A stretch of DNA of 64,000 nucleotides, taken from positions 26,765 to 90,764 of the forward strand of contig JBKJIG010000024.1 of assembly GCA_046598415.1 (NCBI GenBank). Direction: 5' to 3'. A program made the position numbers and the translations under genes. The DNA comes from VFJZ01 sp046598415 (lineage in GTDB: Bacteria; Actinomycetota; Thermoleophilia; Gaiellales; F1-60-MAGs149). Below the pieces are notes generated by a model, which was not told where the DNA came from, ran no database searches, and was given only the letters and a program-made list of their open reading frames with translations. Shown in pieces: positions 51,148 to 59,449 of the stretch; positions within the stretch are counted from its first letter, which is position 1; each line of letters opens with the position of its first letter.

Positions 51148-52820
51148 TGCTCGACCGAGACGCGTACGCGCGCACCTACGGCGCCACCACCGGCGACCGC
51201 ATCCGGCTCGGCGACTCCGGGCTGCAGATCCGCATCGAGAGCGATGCGACGCAGCCCGGCGACGAGCTGTTGCTGGGCTTCGGCAAGACTGGCCGCGACG
51301 GCTTGATGGCGAAGGCCGTCACCGGCACCTGCGACTTCGTGATCCCGAACGTCGTGATCGTCGACCCCATCCTCGGCGTCCGCAAGGCGGCGATCGGCAT
51401 CCGCGACGGCCGCATCGCCGCGATCGGCCGCGCCGGCAATCCCGACACCATGGACGGCCCGATCGACGTGGTCGTCGGGGTCAACACCGCCGTCTACTCG
51501 GGCGAGGGCCTGATCGCGACGGCCGGCGCGATCGACTCGCACGTGCACCTGCTGTCGCCCCGCGTGGTCGACCAGGCGCTCGCGTCCGGCGTCACGACGA
51601 TGGTCGCGCAGGACTTCGGGCCGGTCTGGAACCTGGGCGCGAGCCCCGCCTTCGCGCTGCGACGCATGCACGCCGCGATGGACTCCTGGCCGCTCAACAT
51701 CGCGCTGCTGGCGCGCGGCTCGTCCTCGCGGCCCGAGCCGCTCGAGGACAGCCTCATCGCCGGCGCCGCCGGCCTCAAGATCCACGAGGACGTGGGCGCG
51801 CACGCCACGGCCCTCGACACCGCCGTCACGGTGGCCGAGGCCTTCGACGTGCAGGTCGCCGTCCACACGGACGGCCTGAACGAGTGCCTGTCGGTCGAGG
51901 ACACCCTGTCGGTGCTCGCGGGCCGCACCATCCACGCGTTCCACATCGAGGGCTGCGGCGGTGGGCACGCGCCCGACGTGCTGCGGCTGCTCGGCGAGCC
52001 GAACATCATCGCCTCGTCGACCAACCCGTCGATCCCGTTCGGCCGCGACACGCTGGCCGAGGCCGAGAACATGGTGGTCGCGGTGCACGCGCTGCGCGAC
52101 GACTTCCCGGACGACCGTCAGAACGCGCGCGACCGCGTGCGCGCCGGCACGATGGGCGCCGAGGACGCGCTGCACGACCTCGGGCTGATCGCGATCACGT
52201 CGTCCGACTCGCAGGGCATGGGTCGTGTGGGGGAGACGGTGCGCAGGACCTTCCAGCTGGCGGCGAAGATGCGCGCCGAGGTCGATCCCGATTCGACCGA
52301 CGACAACGAGCGCGTGCTCCGCTACCTCGCCAAGTGCACCATCAACCCGGCGATCGCGCACGGCCTGTCGCACGAGGTGGGGGCGCTGACGCCGGGCCGC
52401 ATGGCCGACATCGTGCTGTGGGCGCCGTCGCAGTTCGCGGTCAAGCCCGAGCTGGTGCTGAAGTCGGGCTTCCCGGCCTGGGGCGCGGTCGGCGACCCGA
52501 ACGCCGCCACGCTGATGTCGGAGCCGCTGTTCATCGGGCCGCAGTTCGGCGCCTTCGGAGGCGCCGCGGCCGAGCTGTCGGTGGCGTTCGTGTCGAAGGC
52601 CTCGCTGGCGACCGGCCACGCGCAGGCGCTGCCGACCCGCAAGCGCCTCTCGGCCGTGTCCGGCTGCCGGCGCATCGGCGTCGTCGACATGATCCGCAAC
52701 GACCGGCTGGGCGCCGTCCGCGTCGATCCGGTCTCGCATGCGGTGACGCTCGACGGCGAGCCGGTCGACTCAGCGCCCGCCGACAACGTGACGCTGTCGC
52801 GGCTCTACCTCCTCGGATGA
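51147..52820 (+). CDS. ureC: Divergent urease alpha subunit (UreC-like nickel amidohydrolase)
   Basis: A 557-residue amidohydrolase, about ten residues shorter than usual UreC. Metal ligands are kept: H132-x-H134 (IDSHVHLLSP), the carbamylated Lys211 with His213 (GLKIHEDVG), His240 (VHTDGLNE), His266 (FHIEGCGGGHAPD) and Asp354 (SSDSQGMGRVGE). The mobile flap differs: the canonical C-H-H aligns with V313-H314-A315, so the catalytic His stays while the flap Cys is lost. The canonical Gly-rich GGGTGP...TCTPG loop is replaced by AQDFGPVWNLGASP (155-168). No ureD, E, F or G lies in the window. It may be a low-activity urease or act on another small amide. Confidence 0.88.
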   Translation: MLDRDAYARTYGATTGDRIRLGDSGLQIRIESDATQPGDELLLGFGKTGRDGLMAKAVTGTCDFVIPNVVIVDPILGVRKAAIGIRDGRIAAIGRAGNPDTMDGPIDVVVGVNTAVYSGEGLIATAGAIDSHVHLLSPRVVDQALASGVTTMVAQDFGPVWNLGASPAFALRRMHAAMDSWPLNIALLARGSSSRPEPLEDSLIAGAAGLKIHEDVGAHATALDTAVTVAEAFDVQVAVHTDGLNECLSVEDTLSVLAGRTIHAFHIEGCGGGHAPDVLRLLGEPNIIASSTNPSIPFGRDTLAEAENMVVAVHALRDDFPDDRQNARDRVRAGTMGAEDALHDLGLIAITSSDSQGMGRVGETVRRTFQLAAKMRAEVDPDSTDDNERVLRYLAKCTINPAIAHGLSHEVGALTPGRMADIVLWAPSQFAVKPELVLKSGFPAWGAVGDPNAATLMSEPLFIGPQFGAFGGAAAELSVAFVSKASLATGHAQALPTRKRLSAVSGCRRIGVVDMIRNDRLGAVRVDPVSHAVTLDGEPVDSAPADNVTLSRLYLLG

Positions 52821-53914
52821 TCGTCGTCTGCGCCCCCGACAAGTTCCGGGGCTCGCTCGACACCGAGGAGGCCGCCGAGGCGCTGGCCGAGGGCGCCCGC
52901 GCGGCCGGCTGCGAGGCGGTCACGCATCCGCTGGCCGACGGCGGTGAGGGCACGATGGAGCTGATCCGGAGCGCACGGTCGGGCCGCCGCATCGAGATCG
53001 ACGCGCCCGACGCGCTGGGCCGGCCGCGCCCGGCGGCGTTCGCCCTGCTGGACGACGACACGGCGATCGTCGAGACCGCGGCGGCGATCGGCCACGTCGC
53101 GGCCGGCGAGCGCGACGTCATGGCGGCGTCCAGCGCCGGTGCCGGCGCGCTGCTGCGCGCCGCGCTCGATGCCGGTGCCCGGCGGATCGTGATCGGCCTC
53201 GGCGGCTCGGGCACGGTGGATGGCGGGCTCGGCCTGCTCCGGGCGCTCGGCTGCGAGCTGCGCGACGCCGACGGAGGCCTGCTGGAGGGATCCGGCGCCG
53301 ACCTGGCACGGGTCGTGGCGATCGACCGCAGCGGGCTTCCGCCGTCGCTGGCGACGACCCCGCTGCTGCTGGCCCTCGACGTGATGAGCCCGCTCGCCGG
53401 CCCGGACGGCGCGGCCGTGGTGTTCGGGCCGCAGAAGGGCGCGACGCCGGGCCAGGTGGTCACGCTCGATGCGGGTCTGGCCCGGCTCGCGACGCTGTTC
53501 GGCGACGCGGCTGCCGTCCCCGGCGCAGGGGCCGCCGGCGGTCTTGGCGCGGCGCTCGCCTGGCTGGGCGCCGAGGCACGACACGGCGCCGACCTGGTGA
53601 TGGAGGAGACGCGCTTCGCCGACGTCCTCGCGACCGCTGCCGGCTGCCTCACCGGCGAGGGCAGCGTCGACCGCCAGACCGTCACCGGGAAGACCGTCGC
53701 GCGCGTCGTGGTCGCCTGCCGCGAGCGCGGCCTGCCGGTGGGCGTCGTGGGCGGCGCCGTCGATCCCGCGGCCGCCGCCGCGCTGTACGAGCTGGGCGCC
53801 ACCGCGGTCCTGGCTGCGAGCCGCGGGCCGGCGACGCTGGAGGAGGCGATCGCGACCGCTCGGGCGAACGTCGCCGCCACGGCGCGCGCGCTCTGCGGCA
53901 TGCTCAGAGCGTGA
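52817..53914 (+). CDS. glxK: Glycerate 2-kinase (GarK/GlxK type)
   Basis: A 365-residue class II glycerate kinase phosphorylating D-glycerate. Family signatures: VVCAPDKFRGSLDTEEAAEA at the N-terminus, HPLADGGEGTMELI, SSAGAGALLRAALDAGARRI, GLGGSGTVDGGLGLLRALG, VFGPQKGATPGQV and ...LTGEGSVDRQTVTGKTV. Its ATG overlaps the ureC stop by four bases (ATGA) and its own end overlaps the next gene (GTGA), so it belongs to the urease-like operon. The pairing makes sense if the pathway yields both urea and glyoxylate, the latter feeding glycerate. Confidence 0.93.
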   Translation: MIVVCAPDKFRGSLDTEEAAEALAEGARAAGCEAVTHPLADGGEGTMELIRSARSGRRIEIDAPDALGRPRPAAFALLDDDTAIVETAAAIGHVAAGERDVMAASSAGAGALLRAALDAGARRIVIGLGGSGTVDGGLGLLRALGCELRDADGGLLEGSGADLARVVAIDRSGLPPSLATTPLLLALDVMSPLAGPDGAAVVFGPQKGATPGQVVTLDAGLARLATLFGDAAAVPGAGAAGGLGAALAWLGAEARHGADLVMEETRFADVLATAAGCLTGEGSVDRQTVTGKTVARVVVACRERGLPVGVVGGAVDPAAAAALYELGATAVLAASRGPATLEEAIATARANVAATARALCGMLRA

Positions 53915-54696
53915 GCACGCTCGGTCACTACCGCATGCAGGCGCTGCGCTCGCAGCTCGACGGCTGGGGCGGCCGCGCGGCCCTGATCGCCCCGGCGCTG
54001 GTGTTCGGTATCGGCGCCGCGTTCGCGACGCGGTCGGTCGGCGGCGCCATCTTCGGCTTGCTCCTGGGCGCCATCGGCGGCTTCGCGCTGCTGTGGCAGG
54101 GCGCCTGCACGCGGGCGATCCGGATGGCGCTGGAGGCGTGGGGCGCGGCGCGTGGCCTGGCCGTCGTCGATCCGGCGCCGCTGCCCGAACGGATGCGGTG
54201 GATCGACTCGACCGACGGCGAGATGGGCCCCGGCCTGGCCGGGCCGCTCGCCGGGGGCGTGGGCGGCGTCGGCCACTACACCTACTCCACCGGCAGCGGC
54301 AAGGACCGGCAGGACCACCCGTACACGCTCATCTGGACGGCGATCGGGGTGCGTGGCGCCGCCTCGGTCTCGCTCGGCCCGCGCGAGTTCGGCAGCGGGC
54401 TGTTCGACGGCATCGTCGGCGCGCTCTCGTCGTGGCGCGAGGTGGAGCTCGAGTCGGTCGATTTCGAGAAGCGGTTCTCCCTCTGGGTGTCGGACGGAAC
54501 CGACGATCTCGCGGTGCGCGGCTTCTTCACGCCGGCCATGATCGCGCGGTGCCTCGACCACCCGCCCGCGGGCCGGCTGGAGATCGGCGCGGGCCTGCTG
54601 TGCCTGAGCCTCGAGGACCACCTGACCGAGCCCGGCGACCTCGGCGCCGCGGCGACGGAGCTCGAACGGTGGGCCGACGCCCTGCGCCGCAGGTAA
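53911..54696 (+). CDS. Membrane-anchored protein of unknown function
   Basis: A 261-residue protein with two membrane helices near residues 22-63 (ALIAPALVFGIGAAFATRS; GAIFGLLLGAIGGFALLWQ). A soluble C-terminal domain follows (about 85-261) with YTLIWTAIGVRGAASVSLGP, FEKRFSLWVSDGTDDLAVRG and LLCLSLEDHLTEPGDL. The latter resembles a domain of unknown function found in single proteins of actinobacteria. GTG start overlapping the glycerate kinase stop by four bases, so it is the last gene of this operon. No enzyme motif seen. Confidence 0.78.
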   Translation: MSTLGHYRMQALRSQLDGWGGRAALIAPALVFGIGAAFATRSVGGAIFGLLLGAIGGFALLWQGACTRAIRMALEAWGAARGLAVVDPAPLPERMRWIDSTDGEMGPGLAGPLAGGVGGVGHYTYSTGSGKDRQDHPYTLIWTAIGVRGAASVSLGPREFGSGLFDGIVGALSSWREVELESVDFEKRFSLWVSDGTDDLAVRGFFTPAMIARCLDHPPAGRLEIGAGLLCLSLEDHLTEPGDLGAAATELERWADALRRR

Positions 54697-54709
54697 CGTT
54701 CGCCTGCCC

Positions 54710-54793
54710 GCCCAGGTGGCGCAACTGGTCGACGCGGTGGTCTCAAAAACCACTGTCCGAAAGGACGTGCGGGTTCGAGTCCCGCCCTGGGCA
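54710..54793 (+). tRNA. tRNA-Leu (anticodon CAA)
   Basis: The acceptor stem GCCCAGG/CCTGGGC is perfect, with discriminator A at 54793. The anticodon stem GTGGT/ACCAC encloses CTCAAAA, giving CAA (reads UUG). A long variable arm (TGTCCGAAAGGACG) marks class II. The T-arm is GCGGG-TTCGAGT-CCCGC. CCA is not encoded. A protein frame running through it is spurious. Confidence 0.95.
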
Positions 54794-54799
54794 CTGCCA

Positions 54800-55903
54800 T
54801 TGGAGTACCTGCGCCGCCATCCCCTCGCCGGGCACGTGCTCGCCGCGTGGCTCGTCTCACGCCTCGTGCTGATCGCCGGCGCCTGGTCCGGATCGATGCT
54901 GGTCGAGGCCGGCCTGATGTCGCACCACCCGCGCTACTTCGGCGGCATCGTCGACCTGCTCACGTGGTGGGACGGCCGCTATTACCTGGCGATCGCCGAG
55001 AACGGCTACCCGGGCGGCGACCCGACGACGCTGCACGGCTTCTTCCCACTCGTGCCCGGCGTCTTCGCGCTGTTCGGCAACCACCTGCTGCCGGCGCTGC
55101 TGCTCGCCAACCTGGCGGGCCTGGCCGCCATCGCCACCGTCACCGCGCTCACCGCGCGGCTGGTGCCGGGCTCCGCCGCGCCCCGCGTCGCATGGCTGTT
55201 CGCGCTCGCGCCGGGCGCGGTCACGCTCGGTATGACCTACACCGAGCCGTACGTGGTCGCGCTTGGCTGCGGCGCCGCGCTGGCGCTGTTGGCCGGCCGG
55301 CCCTGGCTGGCGCTGGCCCTCGGGATCGGCTGCGGCCTGACCCGCGTGCAGGGCTTCGTGTTCGCGATCCCGCTGATCGGCATCGCGCTGCGCTCGCCGC
55401 GTCGCAACGTGGCGCTGCTGGCGGCCTCGGGCCCGCTGCTCGGCCTCGCGCTGTTCTGCCTCTACCTGGCGTTCCGGACCGGCGACTGGCTGGCCTACTC
55501 GCACGCCCAGGCCGACAACTCGCCGTTCCGCAACCGCACATCGCCGGGGCCGAACGGCGTCGTCGTGGCCGTGCGGTTGGCCTACCAGAACCTGACGCGC
55601 AACGGCATCGTGCCGTGGGAGATCCGCGACACGCTCGGCACCGTCGGCTACGGTGCGTTGCTGGCCGTTGCGGCCTACAGGCGCCTGCCCTGGACGTGGA
55701 TCCTCGCCGGCGCGCTGGCCCTGCTGATCCCGGTCTCGGCCGGCACCATGGCCGGCACCAGCCGGTACGCGCTGATGGCGATCCCCGCGTTCTGGGTGCT
55801 GGCGCTGTGGGCGCGCCGTGAGGGCGTGTTCGTGGCGATGGTGGCGCTCAGCGCCGGGCTGCTCGCGCTGAACGCCGTCTGGCTGCCGACCCACTGGCCG
55901 TGA
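54800..55903 (+). CDS. PIG-V-type GT-C mannosyltransferase
   Basis: A 367-residue polytopic protein with about nine helices. The first loop contains LTWWDGRYYLAIAENGYPGG and FFPLVPGVFALFG, the acidic loop of PIG-V-like GT-C glycosyltransferases. This is followed by APGAVTLGMTYTEPYVVALG and GLTRVQGFVFAIPL. Such enzymes add mannose from a polyprenyl-phosphate donor at the outer membrane face. The frame extends back through the tRNA gene, but that part is an artefact. I place the start at TTG 54800, six bases after the tRNA. GTG at 54836 is a weaker alternative, since it would shorten the first helix. Confidence 0.85.
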   Translation: MEYLRRHPLAGHVLAAWLVSRLVLIAGAWSGSMLVEAGLMSHHPRYFGGIVDLLTWWDGRYYLAIAENGYPGGDPTTLHGFFPLVPGVFALFGNHLLPALLLANLAGLAAIATVTALTARLVPGSAAPRVAWLFALAPGAVTLGMTYTEPYVVALGCGAALALLAGRPWLALALGIGCGLTRVQGFVFAIPLIGIALRSPRRNVALLAASGPLLGLALFCLYLAFRTGDWLAYSHAQADNSPFRNRTSPGPNGVVVAVRLAYQNLTRNGIVPWEIRDTLGTVGYGALLAVAAYRRLPWTWILAGALALLIPVSAGTMAGTSRYALMAIPAFWVLALWARREGVFVAMVALSAGLLALNAVWLPTHWP

Positions 55904-56042
55904 CGGCGGTGGGGCGGAGGCGGTCCGCTACCGTGGGAACGGGTCGGCGCAATGGCGTGCCGGCACAGACGCAACGCCGCGTCCCCGCTGGCGTGCGACC
56001 CTGCCCTCGGTGGGGACGCCCGAGACCTCGGAGGATCGGGAC

Positions 56043-57368
56043 GTGGACAAGCGGGATCTGATCGACAAGTGCCGCGAGCACAACGTGCGGTTCGTGCGAC
56101 TGCAGTTCTCGGAGCTGCACGGGCAGCTCAAGAACGTCTCGATCCCGGTCGAGGAGCTCGAGAAGGCACTGGACAACGAGCTGATGTTCGACGGCTCGTC
56201 GATTCGCGGATACAAGCGGATCGAGCAGTCCGACATGTACTTCCATCCGGACCCCTCGACCTTCGCCGTGCTGCCGTGGCACGAACGCCCGTCGGGCGCC
56301 ACCGCGCGGCTGATCTGCGATGTCGCGAACGCCGACGGCTCGCCCTTCGAGGGCGACCCGCGCGTTGCGCTGAAGCGCGTCGTGGCCGAGGCCAAGGAGC
56401 TCGGCTACACGATGGCCTGCGGTCCGGAGGCCGAGTTCTTCCTCTTCAAGCGCGACGCCGCCGGCAACCCGACCGTCGACACGCACGACCGGGCGTCGTA
56501 CTTCGACGTGGCGCCGTCCGACCTGGGCGAGAACACGCGCCGCGACATCGAGGACACGCTCGTCCAGATGGGCTTCCACCTCGAGGCGTCGCACCACGAG
56601 GTCGCGATCGGCCAGCACGAGATCGACTTCCGGCACGAGGAGCCGATCGCCTGCGCCGACAACCTGATCACGTTCCGCTGGGTCGTGCGCGTCGTCGCTG
56701 CCGAGCACGGCATGCACGCCACGTTCATGCCGAAGCCGATCTTCGGCGAGAACGGCTCGGGCATGCACGTCAACCAGTCACTCTCCAAGGACGGCGAGAA
56801 CGCGTTCTACGACCCCACGGGCGAGCTGGAGCTGTCCGCCGCGGCGTACTCGTACATCGCGGGCCTGATGGAGCACCTGCCGGCCATCACGGCGGTCGCG
56901 AACCCGATCGTGAACTCGTACAAGCGCCTGGTGCCGGGCTACGAGGCCCCGGTCTACATCGCCTGGTCGCCCGGCAACCGGTCGGCCGCCATCCGGATCC
57001 CGTCGAAGCGCGGCCGCTCGACGCGGGCCGAGCTGCGGACGCCCGACCCGTCGGCCAACCCGTACCTGGCGTTCGCCGTGATGCTCGCGGCCGGCCTCGA
57101 CGGCATCAAGCGCGGCCTCCAGCCGCCGGCCGCCGTGAACAAGAACATCTACCACCTGAGCGACGACGAGCAGCAGTCTCTCGGCATCGAGGGCCTGCCG
57201 CACAACCTCGAGGACGCGCTGAACGCCTTCGCGAGCGACGACGTGCTGCGCACGGCGCTCGGTGACCACATCTTCGAGGCCTACCTGACCGAGAAGTGGG
57301 CCGAGTGGAGCGAGTACCGCGCCCAGGTGCACCAGTGGGAGATCGACCGGTACATGGAATCGTTCTGA
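56043..57368 (+). CDS. glnA: Glutamine synthetase, type I
   Basis: A 441-residue GSI enzyme making glutamine from glutamate, ammonia and ATP. Motifs: MFDGSSIRGYKRIEQSDMYF, CGPEAEFFLFK (metal Glu), HHEVAIGQHEIDF, KPIFGENGSGMHVNQSL, the glutamate loop NSYKRLVPGYEAP, NRSAAIRIP and the C-terminal ATP-loop region RTPDPSANPYL. The length and lack of the beta-subtype insertion and adenylylation tyrosine loop place it with GSI-alpha (Bacillus-like) enzymes, which are feedback- rather than adenylylation-controlled. I choose GTG 56043, with GGAGG 8 bases ahead, over the longer frame from 56010. A 10-bp terminator stem follows. Confidence 0.96.
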   Translation: MDKRDLIDKCREHNVRFVRLQFSELHGQLKNVSIPVEELEKALDNELMFDGSSIRGYKRIEQSDMYFHPDPSTFAVLPWHERPSGATARLICDVANADGSPFEGDPRVALKRVVAEAKELGYTMACGPEAEFFLFKRDAAGNPTVDTHDRASYFDVAPSDLGENTRRDIEDTLVQMGFHLEASHHEVAIGQHEIDFRHEEPIACADNLITFRWVVRVVAAEHGMHATFMPKPIFGENGSGMHVNQSLSKDGENAFYDPTGELELSAAAYSYIAGLMEHLPAITAVANPIVNSYKRLVPGYEAPVYIAWSPGNRSAAIRIPSKRGRSTRAELRTPDPSANPYLAFAVMLAAGLDGIKRGLQPPAAVNKNIYHLSDDEQQSLGIEGLPHNLEDALNAFASDDVLRTALGDHIFEAYLTEKWAEWSEYRAQVHQWEIDRYMESF

Positions 57369-57402
57369 CCTGAGCTGGCACCACTGACCGACGGCCGGAG
57401 GA

Positions 57403-57424
57403 AGGGCGGCCCGCGGGCCGCCCT
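57403..57424 (+). terminator. Perfect 10-bp hairpin after glnA
   Basis: AGGGCGGCCC (57403-57412) and GGGCCGCCCT (57415-57424) pair perfectly across a 2-base centre, 34 bases after the glnA stop. No T-run, as with the other terminators here. Confidence 0.75.
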
Positions 57425-57441
57425 GTGCCGTCCTCAAGTTC

Positions 57442-58518
57442 GTGATCGGCACGGCCGATGAGCAACGCATGTGTGGGCCGGCCGGTACCCCGACGGGCGA
57501 GCTTCCCTCCCCGGGGAGCCCCATCACCCTGCAGCTGACCGATGACCGCCTGGTGTCGGTGCCGCTGCGGACGATCGACCAGGACGGCGCGTTCGTGCTG
57601 GCGCTGCACCATCCGAGCGTCCTCGGCATCGATAAGTACCTGACGATCTCGTGGGAGTCGGGTCGCCGCTGGGTGCTCGCCGACGCGCGGGTGATGGCGC
57701 CGCGCTTCCGTCCGCACCCGGAGGCCGGCCGCCTGCGGCTGCGGCCCGAGCGCGCGGTTGCCCCGCCGCCGGCCGGTGACGCCGCTGCCGGCGCCGATCG
57801 TGATGACGCCGCGCCCGCCGAGGGCGCACCGCAGCGGGTGGAGGGCGGCAGCGACGCCGCGAGCGAGGCACCCGACGCGGCCGCCGGCAGCTACCAGGTG
57901 GGCGCGCTGCGTCCCTGGCAGGGCGAGCATCCGACCGTCAACGTCGCGATGCGGCTCTCGTCGGGCCGCGTGCGCACCGTCGATGTGCGACGCATCGACG
58001 AGGAGTCGGCGCTCGTGCTCGAGCTGCCGCGCCCGTCGTCCATCAAGGACGGCGAGGAGGTCGAGGTCGCGTGGTGCACGCGCTACGACTGGCTCACCGC
58101 GAAGACCCAGGTGGTGGCGTCGAAGACGGGCGCTGACGCCGACGCCGGCCTGCTCCGCCTGGGCCTGGCCGACTCGCCCGAGAAGCACGCCAACCGCCGC
58201 GGCGGCAAGCGCGTCGCGGTCAAGATCGGGGTCCGCGGCTACGTCGAGAAGTCGCGCTCGGTCGACAAGGGCGCGGAGATCTCCGAGACGTCGACCGACC
58301 TCAGCGCCGGCGGCATCGCCTTCACCACCGACTTGCCGCTCAAGGTCGGCGACGTCGTGAAGGCGCGCATCATCGGCCCGAACGGCCAGATCGCCGAGGA
58401 GCTGTCGCTCGAGATCCGGCGCGCCCCGTCGGCGGCCGGCACGGTGGGCGCCGCCTTCGTGTCACCGTCGAAGGCCTTCTCGAAGGCCATCGCGGCGCTG
58501 ATCTCGCAGCACTCCTAG
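57442..58518 (+). CDS. PilZ-domain protein (cyclic-di-GMP receptor candidate)
   Basis: A 358-residue protein with two similar N-terminal beta regions: about 25-95, ITLQLTDDRLVSVPLRTIDQ; and 150-235, VAMRLSSGRVRTVDVRRIDE. An Ala/Gly/Asp-rich linker separates them. The C-terminal PilZ domain (about 245-350) keeps the cyclic-di-GMP-binding residues: the RxxxR turn in NRRGGKRVAV and the D-x-S-x-x-G motif in TDLSAGGIAF. The duplicated N-terminal module may be YcgR-N-like. Cytosolic. GTG start at 57442 with no clear Shine-Dalgarno; ATG 57469 is an alternative. Convergent with the FadR-type regulator. Confidence 0.87.
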   Translation: MIGTADEQRMCGPAGTPTGELPSPGSPITLQLTDDRLVSVPLRTIDQDGAFVLALHHPSVLGIDKYLTISWESGRRWVLADARVMAPRFRPHPEAGRLRLRPERAVAPPPAGDAAAGADRDDAAPAEGAPQRVEGGSDAASEAPDAAAGSYQVGALRPWQGEHPTVNVAMRLSSGRVRTVDVRRIDEESALVLELPRPSSIKDGEEVEVAWCTRYDWLTAKTQVVASKTGADADAGLLRLGLADSPEKHANRRGGKRVAVKIGVRGYVEKSRSVDKGAEISETSTDLSAGGIAFTTDLPLKVGDVVKARIIGPNGQIAEELSLEIRRAPSAAGTVGAAFVSPSKAFSKAIAALISQHS

Positions 58519-58544
58519 TCCGGAGGCGCCAGGGCGGATCTGGG

Positions 58545-59285
58545 TCAGGCCGGGACGCGGCCGAGCCCGAGCCACAGCGCCCGCGTCGACTGCACGTGGT
58601 GCACCATCGCCTGCCGGGCGCGCTCGGGCTGGCGGGCGGCGATCGCGCGGATCAGCTCGCGGTGCTCGCGGTTCGCCAGGTCGGAGGCCATCCGCGGCGT
58701 CGGCACGAGCTGTCCCAGCCGGTACACCTCCTCGCGCAGCCGCCCGATCTGGGCGACGACGCGCTGCGAGCCACAGGCGTCGGCGACGACGAGGTGCAGC
58801 AGCGTGTCGCGCTCGCTCCAGGTGGCCCAGTCGGCGTCCGCCTCCATCTCCGTCGCCAGCTCGTCGAGGTGCTCGAGCTGCTCGCCGGTGGCCCGTTCGG
58901 CGGCGTACGCCGCGGCGCCGCCCTCGACCACGCAGCGCACATCGGCGAGGTCGCGCAACTCGGCCTCCGACGGCATCTGCCGGGCCGCCGGCAGCGGCAG
59001 CGACGAGGCGTCGGCCGTCACCATCGTGCCGCCGCCGCGGCCACGGCTGGTCTCGAGCACGCCGGCGCCGCGCAGCATGTTGAGCGCGCTGCGCAGCGAC
59101 ACGGGGGAGATGCCCAGGTCGGCCGCCAGGCGCGCCTCGGAAGGCAGCCGGTCGCCCGGCCGCAGCAGGCCCATGCCGATCGCCTGTCCGAGCCGCGCGA
59201 CCGTTTCGGCCACGATGTCGCCGTGGCGGACCGGCGTGTAGACCGCCCGCTCGACGATGCGCTGGACGCGGTCTGCGCCCGTCAC
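58545..59285 (-). CDS. FadR-subfamily GntR regulator (FCD domain)
   Basis: A 246-residue regulator with an N-terminal winged helix (ETVARLGQAIGMGLLRPGDR; LPSEARLAADLGISPVSLRS) and wing (VLETSRGRGGGTMV). A helical FCD ligand-binding domain follows from about residue 105, with metal-binding candidates in DLADVRCVVEGGAAAY and SERDTLLHLVVADACG. FCD regulators respond to carboxylic acids and often control their own operon. It is the last gene of an R2lox-DUF1059-regulator run. Its GTG overlaps the DUF1059 stop by four bases. Confidence 0.92.
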   Translation of the reverse strand: MTGADRVQRIVERAVYTPVRHGDIVAETVARLGQAIGMGLLRPGDRLPSEARLAADLGISPVSLRSALNMLRGAGVLETSRGRGGGTMVTADASSLPLPAARQMPSEAELRDLADVRCVVEGGAAAYAAERATGEQLEHLDELATEMEADADWATWSERDTLLHLVVADACGSQRVVAQIGRLREEVYRLGQLVPTPRMASDLANREHRELIRAIAARQPERARQAMVHHVQSTRALWLGLGRVPA

Positions 59286-59449
59286 GCGTCCGGCGCCTCC
59301 TCCAGCACCGCCTCGATCATGTCCTCCAGCTCGAAGCTGTCGTGCGCCTCGGCGATGTGCGCCTGCGCGAGCGGGACGATGGTCTCGGCGTCGGGCGCGG
59401 TGACGGCCCAGTCGCAGCCCACCTCGACACAGCTCCAGCGGACGGCCAT
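59282..59449 (-). CDS. Small DUF1059-like protein
   Basis: A 55-residue protein, MAVRWSCVEVGCDWAVTAPD, continuing ETIVPLAQAHIAEAHDSFEL. The C-x4-C near the start and a helix with His-x5-H (AHIAEAH) resemble the DUF1059 family of small zinc-finger-like proteins. Its ATG overlaps the R2lox stop by one base (TGATG). Its end overlaps the FadR-type regulator, so all three are translated in step. Function unknown; the link with R2lox suggests a partner or metal-related role. The assignment to DUF1059 is by eye. Confidence 0.78.
   Translation of the reverse strand: MAVRWSCVEVGCDWAVTAPDAETIVPLAQAHIAEAHDSFELEDMIEAVLEEAPDA

Noticed and set aside
54716..54799. Upstream extension of the mannosyltransferase frame (MAQLVDAVVSK...)
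   Set aside because: It is the tRNA-Leu gene read as protein.
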